A stretch of DNA of 64,000 bases, from assembly GCF_014837235.1 (NCBI RefSeq), contig NZ_JACYFT010000002.1, positions 806,001-870,000 on the forward strand. The letters run 5' to 3'. The translations under genes were made by a program, and so were the position numbers. Of the stretch, positions 56,266 to 64,000 are shown in pieces. The stretch is from Limnohabitans radicicola (GTDB taxonomy: Bacteria > Pseudomonadota > Gammaproteobacteria > Burkholderiales > Burkholderiaceae_C). The notes beneath the pieces are model-generated. The model had not been told where the DNA came from. It was given only the letters and a program-made list of their open reading frames with translations, and made no database searches. How positions within the stretch are numbered: the stretch's first letter is position 1; the number at the start of each line of letters is the position of its first letter.

Positions 56266-57387
56266 ATGCAATCCGGCCAACTCTGGGACATCTTCTGCAC
56301 CGTCATCGACAACCACGGCGACCTGGGCGTGTGCTGGCGCCTGACGCGCCAGCTGCGCGATGCAGGCCAGCGCGTGCGCCTGTGGGTGGACGACGCCTCA
56401 GCCCTGGCCTGGATGGCACCCAACGCCCACCAGGAACCCGGCATCGAAGTGCGTCCCTGGGCCGATGCCAGCCAAGCCAGCGCCCTGCAAGCGCTGCCCC
56501 CGGCCGACGTCTGGGTCGAGGCTTTTGGCTGCACCTTGCCCGAAGACTTTGTGGCCCACGCTGTCAACACAAGAGCCAAGCCACCCACCTGGATCAACCT
56601 CGAATACCTGAGCGCCGAAGACTGGGTACCCCGCATGCACCAGTTGCCCTCGCCCATCATGAGCGGCCCGGCCAAAGGCTGGACCAAGACATTTTTCTAC
56701 CCCGGCTTCACGCCCGACACAGGTGGCCTGTTGCGCGAAACCGACCTGTTGGCCCGGCAACAAGGCTTTGACCGCGCTGCCTGGCGACAACAGCACGCCC
56801 CCAACCTGGCCCCGGGTGGTCTGCTGATCAGCCTGTTCTGCTACGAACCCGCTGCCCTGCCCCAGCTGCTGAGGCAACTGGTGGGCACACCCGACCACCT
56901 GCTCGTCACCCCGGGCCGCCCGCTGGCGGCGGTGGAGCAAGCTCTCAAGGGCATGCCTGAGCACCCGAACTGGAGCGCCCTGCCCTACACCGATCAAAAC
57001 GGCTTTGACGACATGCTCTGGGCCTGCGATCTCAACTTCGTCCGCGGCGAAGACTCACTGGTTCGGGCCCTTTGGGCAGGCCGACCCTTCATCTGGCACA
57101 TCTACCCGCAGGACGACAATGCGCACCACGCCAAGCTGGAAGCGTTCTTGGACTGGATGCAGGCGCCGGAATGCTTGCGCCAAGTGCATCGGGTTTGGAA
57201 TGAGGTCGAAAGTGGCACTCTGCCGTGTTTGACTGCCGATGTCCTGTTTGACTGGACCGACTGCATCCAGAAAGCGCAGCAAAAACTTGGGCCACATGGC
57301 GATCTCGTCAATCAGCTCAGAAAATTTGCGCAGCCCTCAAGCCCCGGACCTGAAGCAGCTGGACAGATAATCCCTCCCCATGATTGA
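56266..57387 (+). CDS. earP: EF-P arginine-32 rhamnosyltransferase EarP
   Basis: A 373-residue GT-B glycosyltransferase that moves rhamnose from dTDP-rhamnose to Arg32 of EF-P, activating it for polyproline translation. Catalytic/binding residues of the family are present: D15 and D19 in [13 protein letters not shown] and E262 in [11 protein letters not shown]. The target, EF-P with Arg32, is encoded 980 bases downstream. Between them are two half-size YeeE/YedE genes, and the first overlaps the earP stop by 8 bases, so the whole set is probably one transcript. Confidence 0.95.
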   Translation: MQSGQLWDIFCTVIDNHGDLGVCWRLTRQLRDAGQRVRLWVDDASALAWMAPNAHQEPGIEVRPWADASQASALQALPPADVWVEAFGCTLPEDFVAHAVNTRAKPPTWINLEYLSAEDWVPRMHQLPSPIMSGPAKGWTKTFFYPGFTPDTGGLLRETDLLARQQGFDRAAWRQQHAPNLAPGGLLISLFCYEPAALPQLLRQLVGTPDHLLVTPGRPLAAVEQALKGMPEHPNWSALPYTDQNGFDDMLWACDLNFVRGEDSLVRALWAGRPFIWHIYPQDDNAHHAKLEAFLDWMQAPECLRQVHRVWNEVESGTLPCLTADVLFDWTDCIQKAQQKLGPHGDLVNQLRKFAQPSSPGPEAAGQIIPPHD

Positions 57388-57856
57388 AACCCTCTTCCCC
57401 TTAGGCTGGCTGCATTACCTGCTGGGTGGCCTGACCATTGGCGCTGGCGTGGCGCTGCTGTATTTGTTCAACGGCTGGGTGGGCGGCATGAGCACCGTCT
57501 TTTCCAGCAGCTGGTCCTTCGTGTTCCAGCGGCCGTTCTTTCAGCAGGACCGCTTCCTCAGTTCGCGCCACTGGCGTCTGGTTTATGCCTTGGGCGTGGT
57601 GCTGGGCGCGCTGATATGGCGCTTTGCGCTGGCGGATGGCCAGGCGCAGCACACCAGCGTGCCAGCGTGGCAGCTGCTGGTGGGTGGTTTTCTGGTGGGT
57701 TACGGCGCTCGCCTGGGCAATGGCTGCACTTCTGGCCACGGCATTTGCGGGCTGGGCTCGCTGCAGCTGCCTTCGCTGGGCGCGGTGTTGACCTTCATGG
57801 CCACCGCCTTTTTGACCGCCAACCTGATGGCCATCACCACGAAAGGCCTGGCATGA
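57380..57856 (+). CDS. YeeE/YedE family half-size permease, first subunit (PmpA-like)
   Basis: A 158-residue inner-membrane protein with four hydrophobic segments. Its signature RLGNGCTSGHGICGLGSL carries one of the family cysteines. In known cases such proteins pair with a second half (DUF6691 type) to form a sulfur-compound channel. The start overlaps earP by 8 bases and the stop overlaps the next gene (ATGA), so the pair is translationally coupled. Confidence 0.85.
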   Translation: MIETLFPLGWLHYLLGGLTIGAGVALLYLFNGWVGGMSTVFSSSWSFVFQRPFFQQDRFLSSRHWRLVYALGVVLGALIWRFALADGQAQHTSVPAWQLLVGGFLVGYGARLGNGCTSGHGICGLGSLQLPSLGAVLTFMATAFLTANLMAITTKGLA

Positions 57857-58278
57857 ATCCGAATACGTTGACACTGCCCAAGGCGCTGCTGACCCTGCTG
57901 GCCGGGGCGCTGTTTGGCTTTGGCCTGTCGCTGGCCACCATGATCCAGCCCGAGGTGGTGCTGGGCTTTTTGCGCTTCCAGGACTGGGGCCTGATGCTGG
58001 TGATGGGCGGCGCTGCGGGCCTGGCCATGCTGGCGTACAAGGGCTTTCCGCGCTGCTTCGCTCGGCCTGTGCTGGGCGGTCAATTCCTCACCCAACCCGC
58101 CAGCTGGAACCGCCAGACGGTGATCGGCTCGGCCATCTTTGGCGTGGGCTGGGGCTTGTCGGGCGTTTGCCCCGGACCTGCCATTGCGGCTTTGGGCACG
58201 GGCAACACCGACATTTTGTGGGCCTTGGGCGGCATTGTGTTGGGTGGCCTGGTGCAGGGCCTGACCGCACGGGACTGA
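57853..58278 (+). CDS. YeeE/YedE family half-size permease, second subunit (DUF6691/PmpB-like)
   Basis: A 141-residue inner-membrane protein with four hydrophobic segments and the motif GLSGVCPGPAIAALG, the second cysteine site of the split sulfur permease family. The ATG lies within the stop region of the preceding gene (57853-57856). Together they should form a functional unit equivalent to the full-length YeeE at 1.4-2.5 kb, although substrate is unknown. Confidence 0.85.
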   Translation: MNPNTLTLPKALLTLLAGALFGFGLSLATMIQPEVVLGFLRFQDWGLMLVMGGAAGLAMLAYKGFPRCFARPVLGGQFLTQPASWNRQTVIGSAIFGVGWGLSGVCPGPAIAALGTGNTDILWALGGIVLGGLVQGLTARD

Positions 58279-58366
58279 ACACAGTCAGTGGGTGTTGCCC
58301 TACAGGTTAGAATAAGCGGTTTGGCCCGAGGCCGCCCCTTTCCTGTTCATTCCAGATTCCAATCCT

Positions 58367-58921
58367 ATGAAAACCGCTCAAGAACTCCGCGCCGGCAACG
58401 TCATCATGCACGGCAAAGACCCCATGGTCATCCTGCGTACCGAATACCAGCGTGGCGGCCGCGGCTCTTCCACCGTGCGCATGAAGCTCAAAAGCCTGAT
58501 CGCCAACTTCGGCACCGAAGTCGTGTTCAAGGCCGACGACAAGATGGACCAGGTCATTCTGGACAAGAAGGACTGCACCTACTCCTACTTCGCTGACCCG
58601 ATGTATGTCTGCATGGACGCCGAGTACAACCAATACGAAGTCGAAGCCGAAAACATGGGCGACGCCCTGAACTACCTCGAAGACGGCATGGAAGTCGAAG
58701 TGGTGTTCTACGACGGCAAGGCCATCTCGGTCGAATTGCCCACCAGCGTGACCCGTGAGATCACCTGGACCGAACCCGCCGTCAAAGGCGACACCTCTGG
58801 CAAGGTCATGAAGCCTGCCAAGATCGCCACCGGCTTTGAAGTGCCTGTGCCCCTGTTCGTGAACCAGGGCGACAAGATCGAAATCGACACCCGCACTGGC
58901 GAATACCGCAAGCGCGTCTGA
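58367..58921 (+). CDS. efp: Elongation factor P
   Basis: A 184-residue three-domain factor that rescues ribosomes on polyproline. The loop [13 protein letters not shown] places an arginine exactly at position 32, the residue glycosylated by EarP (lysine in the EpmA systems), so this is the rhamnosylated type. Domains 2 and 3 ([29 protein letters not shown]) are intact. Encoded downstream of earP and a permease pair; a terminator follows. Confidence 0.97.
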   Translation: MKTAQELRAGNVIMHGKDPMVILRTEYQRGGRGSSTVRMKLKSLIANFGTEVVFKADDKMDQVILDKKDCTYSYFADPMYVCMDAEYNQYEVEAENMGDALNYLEDGMEVEVVFYDGKAISVELPTSVTREITWTEPAVKGDTSGKVMKPAKIATGFEVPVPLFVNQGDKIEIDTRTGEYRKRV

Positions 58922-58940
58922 GCGATCAGACCTCCAAAAA

Positions 58941-58965
58941 CAGGCTCCTTCGGGGGCCTTTTTTC
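58941..58965 (+). terminator. Terminator after efp
   Basis: AGGCTCC-ttcg-GGGGCCT with one wobble pair and a T run, 19 bases after the efp stop. Confidence 0.78.
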
Positions 58966-59010
58966 ATGGGTGCGTCACGTGCAGGCCCTGGGTGATTGCA
59001 CAATGACCCC

Positions 59011-59880
59011 ATGGAAAACACCCGCAACCTCAAGGACACCGCCCTGCCCAGCGCATGGGCCGAAATGTTTGGGCATGAAAACCCTTCTGCCCTGATGCAG
59101 CCGCAGGCCTATCGCCTGGCCTTTGCCGACCCGGAGTTCCTGCTGCGTCGCGAGGTGCGTGGCGTGCGGATGCAGCTCGAAATGCTCAAACCCGACCTGG
59201 CGCAAAGCGAAGCGGGCATCGAGCACACGGTGGTGGTGTTTGGCAGCGCCCGTTTTGTGAGCGCCGAAACCGCCCAGGCCCAACTGGCCGCCGCCATGCT
59301 CAGCGGCGACGCGCAGACCCTGCAAAAAGCGCAGCGCGCTGTGCGCACCGCCGTCTATTACGAACAGGCCCGTGAATTTGCAAGCCTGGTGGCCAACGCC
59401 TGCTCATGCCTGCCCGAGCGGGAAAAACTCTACATTTGCACCGGGGGTGGGCCCGGCATCATGGAAGCCGCCAACCGGGGGGCGCAGGAGTCGGGCACGC
59501 CCTCGGTGGCGCTGAACATCGTGCTGCCGCATGAGCAGGTGCCCAACCCCTATGTGACCAGCGCGCTGAGCTTCAAGTTCCATTACTTCGCCCTGCGCAA
59601 GATGCACTTCATGATGCGGGCCAAGGCGCTGGTCGCGTTTCCGGGCGGCTTTGGCACGCTCGACGAACTGTTTGAAGTGCTCACCCTGGTGCAAACCCAA
59701 AAGGCCAAACCTGTACCGATCCTGCTGTACGGCAGTGACTACTGGAAACGGATGTTTGACACCTCGGTGCTGGTGGACGAAGGCACGATCAGCGAAGAAG
59801 ACCTCAAGCTGTTTCAGTATGTGGACACCCCGCAGGACGCCTGGAAGGCGATCTGCGACTTCTACCACCTGCCCGTCTGA
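59011..59880 (+). CDS. LOG family protein (lysine decarboxylase-like Rossmann fold)
   Basis: A 289-residue protein with the two LOG signatures: GGGPGIMEAANRGA and FPGGFGTLDELFEVLT. The family includes cytokinin-activating phosphoribohydrolases and nucleotide 5'-monophosphate nucleosidases (PpnN); the many annotated as lysine decarboxylase do not have that activity. The ATG at 59011 (MENTRNLKDTAL) is preferred; a TTG at 58996 would add five residues. Likely monocistronic after the efp terminator. Confidence 0.87.
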   Translation: MENTRNLKDTALPSAWAEMFGHENPSALMQPQAYRLAFADPEFLLRREVRGVRMQLEMLKPDLAQSEAGIEHTVVVFGSARFVSAETAQAQLAAAMLSGDAQTLQKAQRAVRTAVYYEQAREFASLVANACSCLPEREKLYICTGGGPGIMEAANRGAQESGTPSVALNIVLPHEQVPNPYVTSALSFKFHYFALRKMHFMMRAKALVAFPGGFGTLDELFEVLTLVQTQKAKPVPILLYGSDYWKRMFDTSVLVDEGTISEEDLKLFQYVDTPQDAWKAICDFYHLPV

Positions 59881-59887
59881 AAAGCAT

Positions 59888-61063
59888 TCAGTGAGTGTGC
59901 TTGGGCGGACGCAGCCGCCAGGCCAGCCGTGAGCCAAGACCCACCGAGGTGCCCACCACCCAGAACACAGGTGCCACGCCTGCAACGGCTCCGGCAGCCC
60001 CAAAGAGCGTGGGCATCAGCACGCTCGAAGCGTTGATGCTCATCAACCGCAGACCCAATGCCTCGCCCTGGCGGTGCGCAGGCGTGATCTGGTGCAAGGT
60101 GCTCATGATCATGGGCTGCACACTGCCCAGCACCAGGCCCAGCGTGACCGAGCAGGCGCCCATGGCCCAGGCGTTGGGCATCCAGGGGTACAGGCCGAAC
60201 AACAGCCCTGTGGTGACCATGGCAAAGGTGATGATCTGGTGCTCTTGCACATGCCGCGCCAGCCAAGGCAAACACACGCGGATGAAAGCCGCCGCCATGG
60301 CGAACGAACCCAGGATGGTGCCCACCACCGAGGCGCTGAAACCGCGTTCGTGCCCAAGAATGGGCACCACAAAGGTGTGCACATCCCAGCAGGACGACAG
60401 CAGCCAGTTGACCATCAAGAGCCTGCGCATGAGCGGCTCACGCAGCAGGTCGAGGGCATTGCGCGGTGCAGCAGGGTCTGTAGGGGCGTGGCTCAGGCGC
60501 TCCTTGACGGGCCGCACCCAAAACCAGGTCACCAACGGCAACAAGGCCATGACCACAAAAGCCACCCGAAAGCCCGTGGTGTCGGCCGCTTGCGCGCCCG
60601 CGTGGTCGATCAGCAGCCCCGCCACCACCGGACCGAGAAAATTGGAAATCGCCGGGCCGATCGACAACCAGCTGAACGCGGTCTTGAGTGCCAGGCTGTC
60701 TTTGGCCGAGCGGCCCACATGGCGCTGCAAAGCGATCACCGTCATGCCCGTGGCGCCACCCGAGGCCAGCGCACTCAGGCACAGCATCGGAAACACGGGC
60801 CAGACGGCCGAGGCCAGCGCCCCCAGGCAAGACACCGCAATGCTGATGCGCAAAGGCTTCTTGAGGCCATGCGCATCGGTGTAGCGCCCGGCCGGAATGG
60901 CCAGAAACACCGACGTGAGGGCAAACAGTGACAGCAAGGCCCCCACCGCCATGGCGCTGTAGCCTTGCTTGAGGGCCAGCAAGGGGGTGGCCATGCGCAT
61001 GCCCGCCATGCAGGCGTGCAAAAAGATCTGGCCTGCGATCAGGCGGGCCAGTTCTTGGCTCAC
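59888..61063 (-). CDS. MFS transporter
   Basis: A 391-residue protein with twelve hydrophobic segments and MFS motifs (GRYTDAHGLKKPLR between helices 2 and 3, equivalent to the DxxGRR loop). Substrate is not recognisable. Its start overlaps the rmuC stop by 4 bases, the end of a nhaD-2-hydroxyacid dehydrogenase-rmuC-MFS run. Confidence 0.87.
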   Translation of the reverse strand: MSQELARLIAGQIFLHACMAGMRMATPLLALKQGYSAMAVGALLSLFALTSVFLAIPAGRYTDAHGLKKPLRISIAVSCLGALASAVWPVFPMLCLSALASGGATGMTVIALQRHVGRSAKDSLALKTAFSWLSIGPAISNFLGPVVAGLLIDHAGAQAADTTGFRVAFVVMALLPLVTWFWVRPVKERLSHAPTDPAAPRNALDLLREPLMRRLLMVNWLLSSCWDVHTFVVPILGHERGFSASVVGTILGSFAMAAAFIRVCLPWLARHVQEHQIITFAMVTTGLLFGLYPWMPNAWAMGACSVTLGLVLGSVQPMIMSTLHQITPAHRQGEALGLRLMSINASSVLMPTLFGAAGAVAGVAPVFWVVGTSVGLGSRLAWRLRPPKHTH

Positions 61064-62445
61064 TCGTCGCCCTCGGGCAGGCTACCTGGTAAAACGCCGG
61101 GCAACAGCGCCTGTGCATCGGCCTCAGGCAAGGCGTCCACTTGGCGCAAGGCACGGCTCATGACGTTGCTGCGGGTCTGGGCCTGGTCGAGGGTATTGAG
61201 CACCGTCTGCGTCTGGTTGCGCACCTTGGACAGCACGTCACCGAACTTGCCAAACTCGGTCTTGACCGCGCCCAGCACTTGCCAGACTTCGCTGGAGCGC
61301 TTTTCAAGCGCCAGCGTTCTGAAACCCATTTGCAAGGCGTTCAGCATGGCCATCAGGTTGGTCGGACCCGCGAGCGTCACGCGGTGGTCGCGCTGCAGTG
61401 CTTCCATGAGCCCTGGGCGGCGCAGCACTTCGGCATACAGGCCTTCGGTGGGCAGGAACATGACCGCAAAGTCGGTGGTGTGCGGGGGTTCGAGGTACTT
61501 GTCGGCAATCGACTTGGCTTCGAGCTTGATGCGGTTTTCCAGCGCCTTGGCGCACAGTTCGGCCTGCACCGGGTCGGCGCGGCCTTGGGCTTCGAGCAGG
61601 CGTTCGTAGTCTTCGTTAGGGAACTTCGCGTCGATGGGCAGCCACACGGGCTGGCCGCTGTCCGAGCGGCCCGGCAGGCGGATGGCGAAATCCACGCGGT
61701 TCTTGTCACCGGGTTTGGTGGCCACTTGCTCGGCGTATTGCTCGGATGTCAGCACCTGTTCAAGCAGTGCACCCAGCTGCGCTTCGCCAAACATGCCACG
61801 GGTTTTGACGTTGGTCAGCAGGTGCTTGAGGTCGCCCACGCCCTGCGCCAGGGTGTGCATCTCACCCAGGCCTTTGTGCACCTGCTCCAGGCGATCAGCC
61901 ACCTGCTTGAAGCTCTCGCCCAGGCGGGCCTGCAGGGTGGCCTGCAGTTTTTCGTCCACGGTCTGGCGCATTTCATCGAGCTTGGCGGCGTTGCTTTGCT
62001 GCAGCTGGGCCAGCTGGGTTTCCATGGTGCCGCGCATCTCGGTCAGGCGCCGGGCATTGGCTTCAGACAGCGCATTGACCTGTTGCGCCAGGCTGTCGGT
62101 CAGGCTTTTTTGCAACAAGGCCAGCTGCTGGGCCAGCGCATCGATTTGCTGGTTTTGGGTGCGGGTGGCCTCTGCGCTTTGCTGCAGCAGCGACTGCTGG
62201 AACAGCGAGAGGGTCTGCATGGCTTCTTGCCGCCCTTGCACGCCCGACTGGCTGATCTCGGTGCGCAACTCGCGCGCCAGCCGCTCGGTCTGGCCCTGCA
62301 GGGCTTCAAAGTTTTGTTGCTGCCAGGTCTGTTGCTCTTGCTGCTGCGCGCTTGCATCGGCGGGTTTGCTGCGCAGCCACAGGGCGGCCAGCACCAGCAG
62401 GTTCAGCACCGCCAGCGCGATCAAGACCACACTGCTGTCGCTCAT
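61060..62445 (-). CDS. rmuC: DNA recombination protein RmuC
   Basis: A 461-residue protein: one N-terminal membrane anchor (VVLIALAVLNLLVLAALWL), a long coiled coil (about 35-190, rich in Gln) and a restriction-endonuclease-like RmuC core with GMFGEAQLGALLEQVL, RVDFAIRLPG, WLPIDAKFPNEDYERLL and TLAGPTNLMAMLNALQMGF. RmuC limits inversion at short inverted repeats. Start overlaps the dehydrogenase stop by 4 bases. Confidence 0.94.
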   Translation of the reverse strand: MSDSSVVLIALAVLNLLVLAALWLRSKPADASAQQQEQQTWQQQNFEALQGQTERLARELRTEISQSGVQGRQEAMQTLSLFQQSLLQQSAEATRTQNQQIDALAQQLALLQKSLTDSLAQQVNALSEANARRLTEMRGTMETQLAQLQQSNAAKLDEMRQTVDEKLQATLQARLGESFKQVADRLEQVHKGLGEMHTLAQGVGDLKHLLTNVKTRGMFGEAQLGALLEQVLTSEQYAEQVATKPGDKNRVDFAIRLPGRSDSGQPVWLPIDAKFPNEDYERLLEAQGRADPVQAELCAKALENRIKLEAKSIADKYLEPPHTTDFAVMFLPTEGLYAEVLRRPGLMEALQRDHRVTLAGPTNLMAMLNALQMGFRTLALEKRSSEVWQVLGAVKTEFGKFGDVLSKVRNQTQTVLNTLDQAQTRSNVMSRALRQVDALPEADAQALLPGVLPGSLPEGDE

Positions 62446-63428
62446 GCCGGGGTTCCTGCCAGCGTGTTGACAGGTGTGAGGGCCTTGCCCTGGGTCAGGT
62501 AGGCCACCAAATTGTCAGCCGCCAGCTGGGCCATGGCCATGCGGGTCTTGACCGTGGCGCTGGCGATGTGGGGCGTCAGCACCACATTGGGCACCTTCAG
62601 CAAGTCGGGATGCACCGCGGGCTCGCCTTCAAACACATCCAGGCCTGCGGCAGCGATCTGATGGGCCGCCAAAGCCTTGGCCAGCGCCGCGTCATCGACG
62701 ATGCCGCCCCGTGCGATGTTGACCAGCGTGGCGGTGGGCTTCATCAGGGCCAGCTCGGGCGCACCGATGGTGTGGTGCGACTCGGCGCTGTAGGGCACGA
62801 CCAGCACCACATGGTCTGCCGTCTGCAGCAGCTCCTGCTTGGAAACATAACGGGCCTTGCACTCGGCTTCCAGCTCAGGGCTCAGGCGCGAGCGGTTGTG
62901 GTAGACCACATTCATGCCAAAGCCATGTGAGCCCCGGCGGGCAATGCCCTGACCGATGCGGCCCATGCCGATGATGCCCAGGGTCGCGCCATGCACCTCG
63001 GCCCCGGCAAACATGTCGTAACGCCACTTGGTCCATTGGCCTGCTCTGAGGTAATGCTCGCTCTCGGTCACACGCCGAGCCGTGGCCATCAGCAGGGCAA
63101 AGCCGAAGTCGGCGGTGGTTTCGGTCAGCACATCGGGCGTGTTGGTGGCCTGCACGCCTGCGGCGGTCATGGCGGGCACGTCAAAGTTGTTGAAGCCCAC
63201 AGCCATGTTGGCCACAACTTTGAGTTGCGGGTTGGCCTGCAGGAGCGCCGCATCAATGCGCTCGCTGCCCGTGGTCAGCGCCCCCACCTTGCCTTGCAGG
63301 CGGCGGCTGAGTTCGGCGGGGGTGAAGATGTCGTCGGCCTCGTTGTAGTCGACATCGAACACCTCGCGCAGCTGGGCGAGGACTTCGGGGAAGATGGCAC
63401 GCGCCACCAGGATCGAGGGTTTGCTCAT
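62442..63428 (-). CDS. D-2-hydroxyacid dehydrogenase (glyoxylate/hydroxypyruvate reductase-like)
   Basis: A 328-residue NAD(P)-dependent enzyme. The Rossmann motif LGIIGMGRIGQGIARR is followed by the catalytic triad of the family: Arg in NIARGGIVDDAAL, Glu in LDVFEGEPAVHP and His in LTPHIASATVKTR. The FEGEP pattern is that of the GhrB/GRHPR branch, acting on glyoxylate and hydroxypyruvate. With aceA elsewhere in the window producing glyoxylate, a metabolic link is possible but the genes are not adjacent. Confidence 0.9.
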   Translation of the reverse strand: MSKPSILVARAIFPEVLAQLREVFDVDYNEADDIFTPAELSRRLQGKVGALTTGSERIDAALLQANPQLKVVANMAVGFNNFDVPAMTAAGVQATNTPDVLTETTADFGFALLMATARRVTESEHYLRAGQWTKWRYDMFAGAEVHGATLGIIGMGRIGQGIARRGSHGFGMNVVYHNRSRLSPELEAECKARYVSKQELLQTADHVVLVVPYSAESHHTIGAPELALMKPTATLVNIARGGIVDDAALAKALAAHQIAAAGLDVFEGEPAVHPDLLKVPNVVLTPHIASATVKTRMAMAQLAADNLVAYLTQGKALTPVNTLAGTPA

Positions 63429-63445
63429 TTCAGTTCTTTCTGGTG

Positions 63446-64000
63446 TCAGTGGGTCATCTGGAACTCAAGAATGTACAAAGCCGCCCCGGCAAAGTAGCCC
63501 AGCATGGCCCAGCCACTGATTTTCTTGACGTACCAAACAAAATCGATTTTTTCCAAGCCCATGGCTGCCACACCTGCAGCCGAACCAATGATCAGGATCG
63601 ACCCACCCGTGCCTGCGCAATAGGCCAGGAACTCCCACAAAAAGCTGTCAGCAGGGTACTGGTCCAGGCTGTACATGCCCATGGAGGCGGCCACCAATGG
63701 CACGTTGTCCACAACAGCACTGACCAGCCCAATGATCATGACGATCACGTCCTGGCGACCCACCGTGCGATCAAACCACTGTGCCAGGGAGGACAGGATG
63801 TGCGTGTGTTCCAACGTGGCCACCGACAACAGGATGCCCACAAAGAACAGGACCGCACTCATGTCGATCCGTGTCAACGCACTGACCAGGGTCAGGTGGG
63901 CTTTGGTGTCATCGTCCTTGTTTTTATGGACCACATCGCCCACCAGCCACAACAGCCCGAGGCCCAGCAAAATGCCCATGAAGGGGGGTAAATGCGTCAC
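63446..64000 (-). CDS. nhaD: NhaD-type Na+/H+ antiporter, C-terminal part (cut by window edge)
   Basis: The last 184 residues of a polytopic membrane protein; the N-terminal half lies outside the window, so the apparent first codon is not a real start. Signatures of the NhaD/ion transporter superfamily: ALTRIDMSAVLFFVGILLSVATLEH, SAVVDNVPLVAASMGMY and GTGGSILIIGSAAGVAAMG. It exports Na+ or Li+ in exchange for protons. It precedes the dehydrogenase gene by 17 bases. Confidence 0.88.
   Translation of the reverse strand: MTHLPPFMGILLGLGLLWLVGDVVHKNKDDDTKAHLTLVSALTRIDMSAVLFFVGILLSVATLEHTHILSSLAQWFDRTVGRQDVIVMIIGLVSAVVDNVPLVAASMGMYSLDQYPADSFLWEFLAYCAGTGGSILIIGSAAGVAAMGLEKIDFVWYVKKISGWAMLGYFAGAALYILEFQMTH

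Noticed and set aside
56212..56316. Longer N terminus for uvrC
   Set aside because: The extension lacks UvrC homology and would overlap the divergent earP start; the ATG at 56211 gives the family N terminus.
57380..58278. Frameshifted single YeeE/YedE gene
   Set aside because: The two frames each have a proper start and overlap as ATGA, and both halves match known half-size families, so this is a natural split pair rather than a broken gene.

Overview
The window is a GC-rich, densely packed stretch of chromosome from a betaproteobacterium, order Burkholderiales and most likely family Comamonadaceae (Limnohabitans/Rhodoferax/Hydrogenophaga-like). This rests on gene content and order: a Bug-type (TctC) solute-binding protein beside CaiB/BaiF and acyl-CoA dehydrogenase genes, an H1-like SWIB protein, monomeric isocitrate dehydrogenase, EarP with an Arg32-type EF-P, and the thrS-infC-rpmI-rplT-pheST-ihfA and surE-pcm-nlpD-rlmD blocks. 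The genus is not proven. I see no prophage, insertion sequence, CRISPR array or conjugative module; this is mostly core genome.

Layout. 1-0.6 kb: end of an ABC-F ATPase gene and tRNA-Lys. 0.6-5.1 kb (minus): tcdA and a YeeE/YedE sulfur permease, then cpoB, pal and tolB. 5.3-7.1 kb (plus): msbA. 7.1-14.6 kb (minus): a nine-gene run yebC-purD-acyltransferase-hemF-nadD-rsfS-rlmH-maf-rng with overlapping or nearly touching genes. 14.6-16.1 kb (plus): a HerA-like ATPase. 16.2-20.4 kb (minus): a catabolic island (TIGR03084-type protein, Bug binding protein, acyl-CoA dehydrogenase, CoA-transferase). 20.5-23.2 kb (minus): clpS-clpA, divergent from a cold-shock gene and a DUF192 gene. 24.2-31.9 kb (minus): the translation operon thrS-infC-rpmI-rplT-pheS-pheT-ihfA plus a DUF1840 gene. 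32.2-35.9 kb: monomeric icd (plus) and aceA (minus) converge, placing both isocitrate branch-point enzymes side by side. 36-38.8 kb: rraA-like, SWIB/H1-like, GlcG-like and Bax-inhibitor-like genes. 38.8-42.8 kb (minus): surE-pcm-nlpD-rlmD with no rpoS. 42.9-46.5 kb (plus): quinone oxidoreductase, then a LuxR-type response regulator with a membrane hybrid kinase. 46.5-49.4 kb (minus): a small secreted unknown, tRNA-His, ppiD, tRNA-Val, hupB. 49.7-52.7 kb: ttuC-type dehydrogenase and a haloacetate-dehalogenase-like hydrolase facing a divergent LysR gene. 52.7-56.2 kb (minus): uvrC-pgsA-EamA transporter with a REP-like element. 56.3-59.9 kb (plus): earP, two half-size YeeE/YedE genes, efp, LOG family gene. 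59.9-64 kb (minus): nhaD (cut by the window edge), 2-hydroxyacid dehydrogenase, rmuC, MFS transporter.

The most interesting signals are mostly non-coding or architectural. The thrS leader has an intrinsic terminator just before the start codon, competing upstream stems and a Thr-codon-containing frame, which looks like an attenuator. infC appears to start with AUC. rsfS carries a histone-H1-like tail, and a second H1-like protein carries a SWIB domain. rpoS is missing from its usual place after nlpD, where a hairpin instead swallows the rlmD start codon. Tandem palindromes sit upstream of aceA. earP and efp are separated by a pair of sulfur-permease half genes. I could not run any search, so family names come from motifs and remembered family features.
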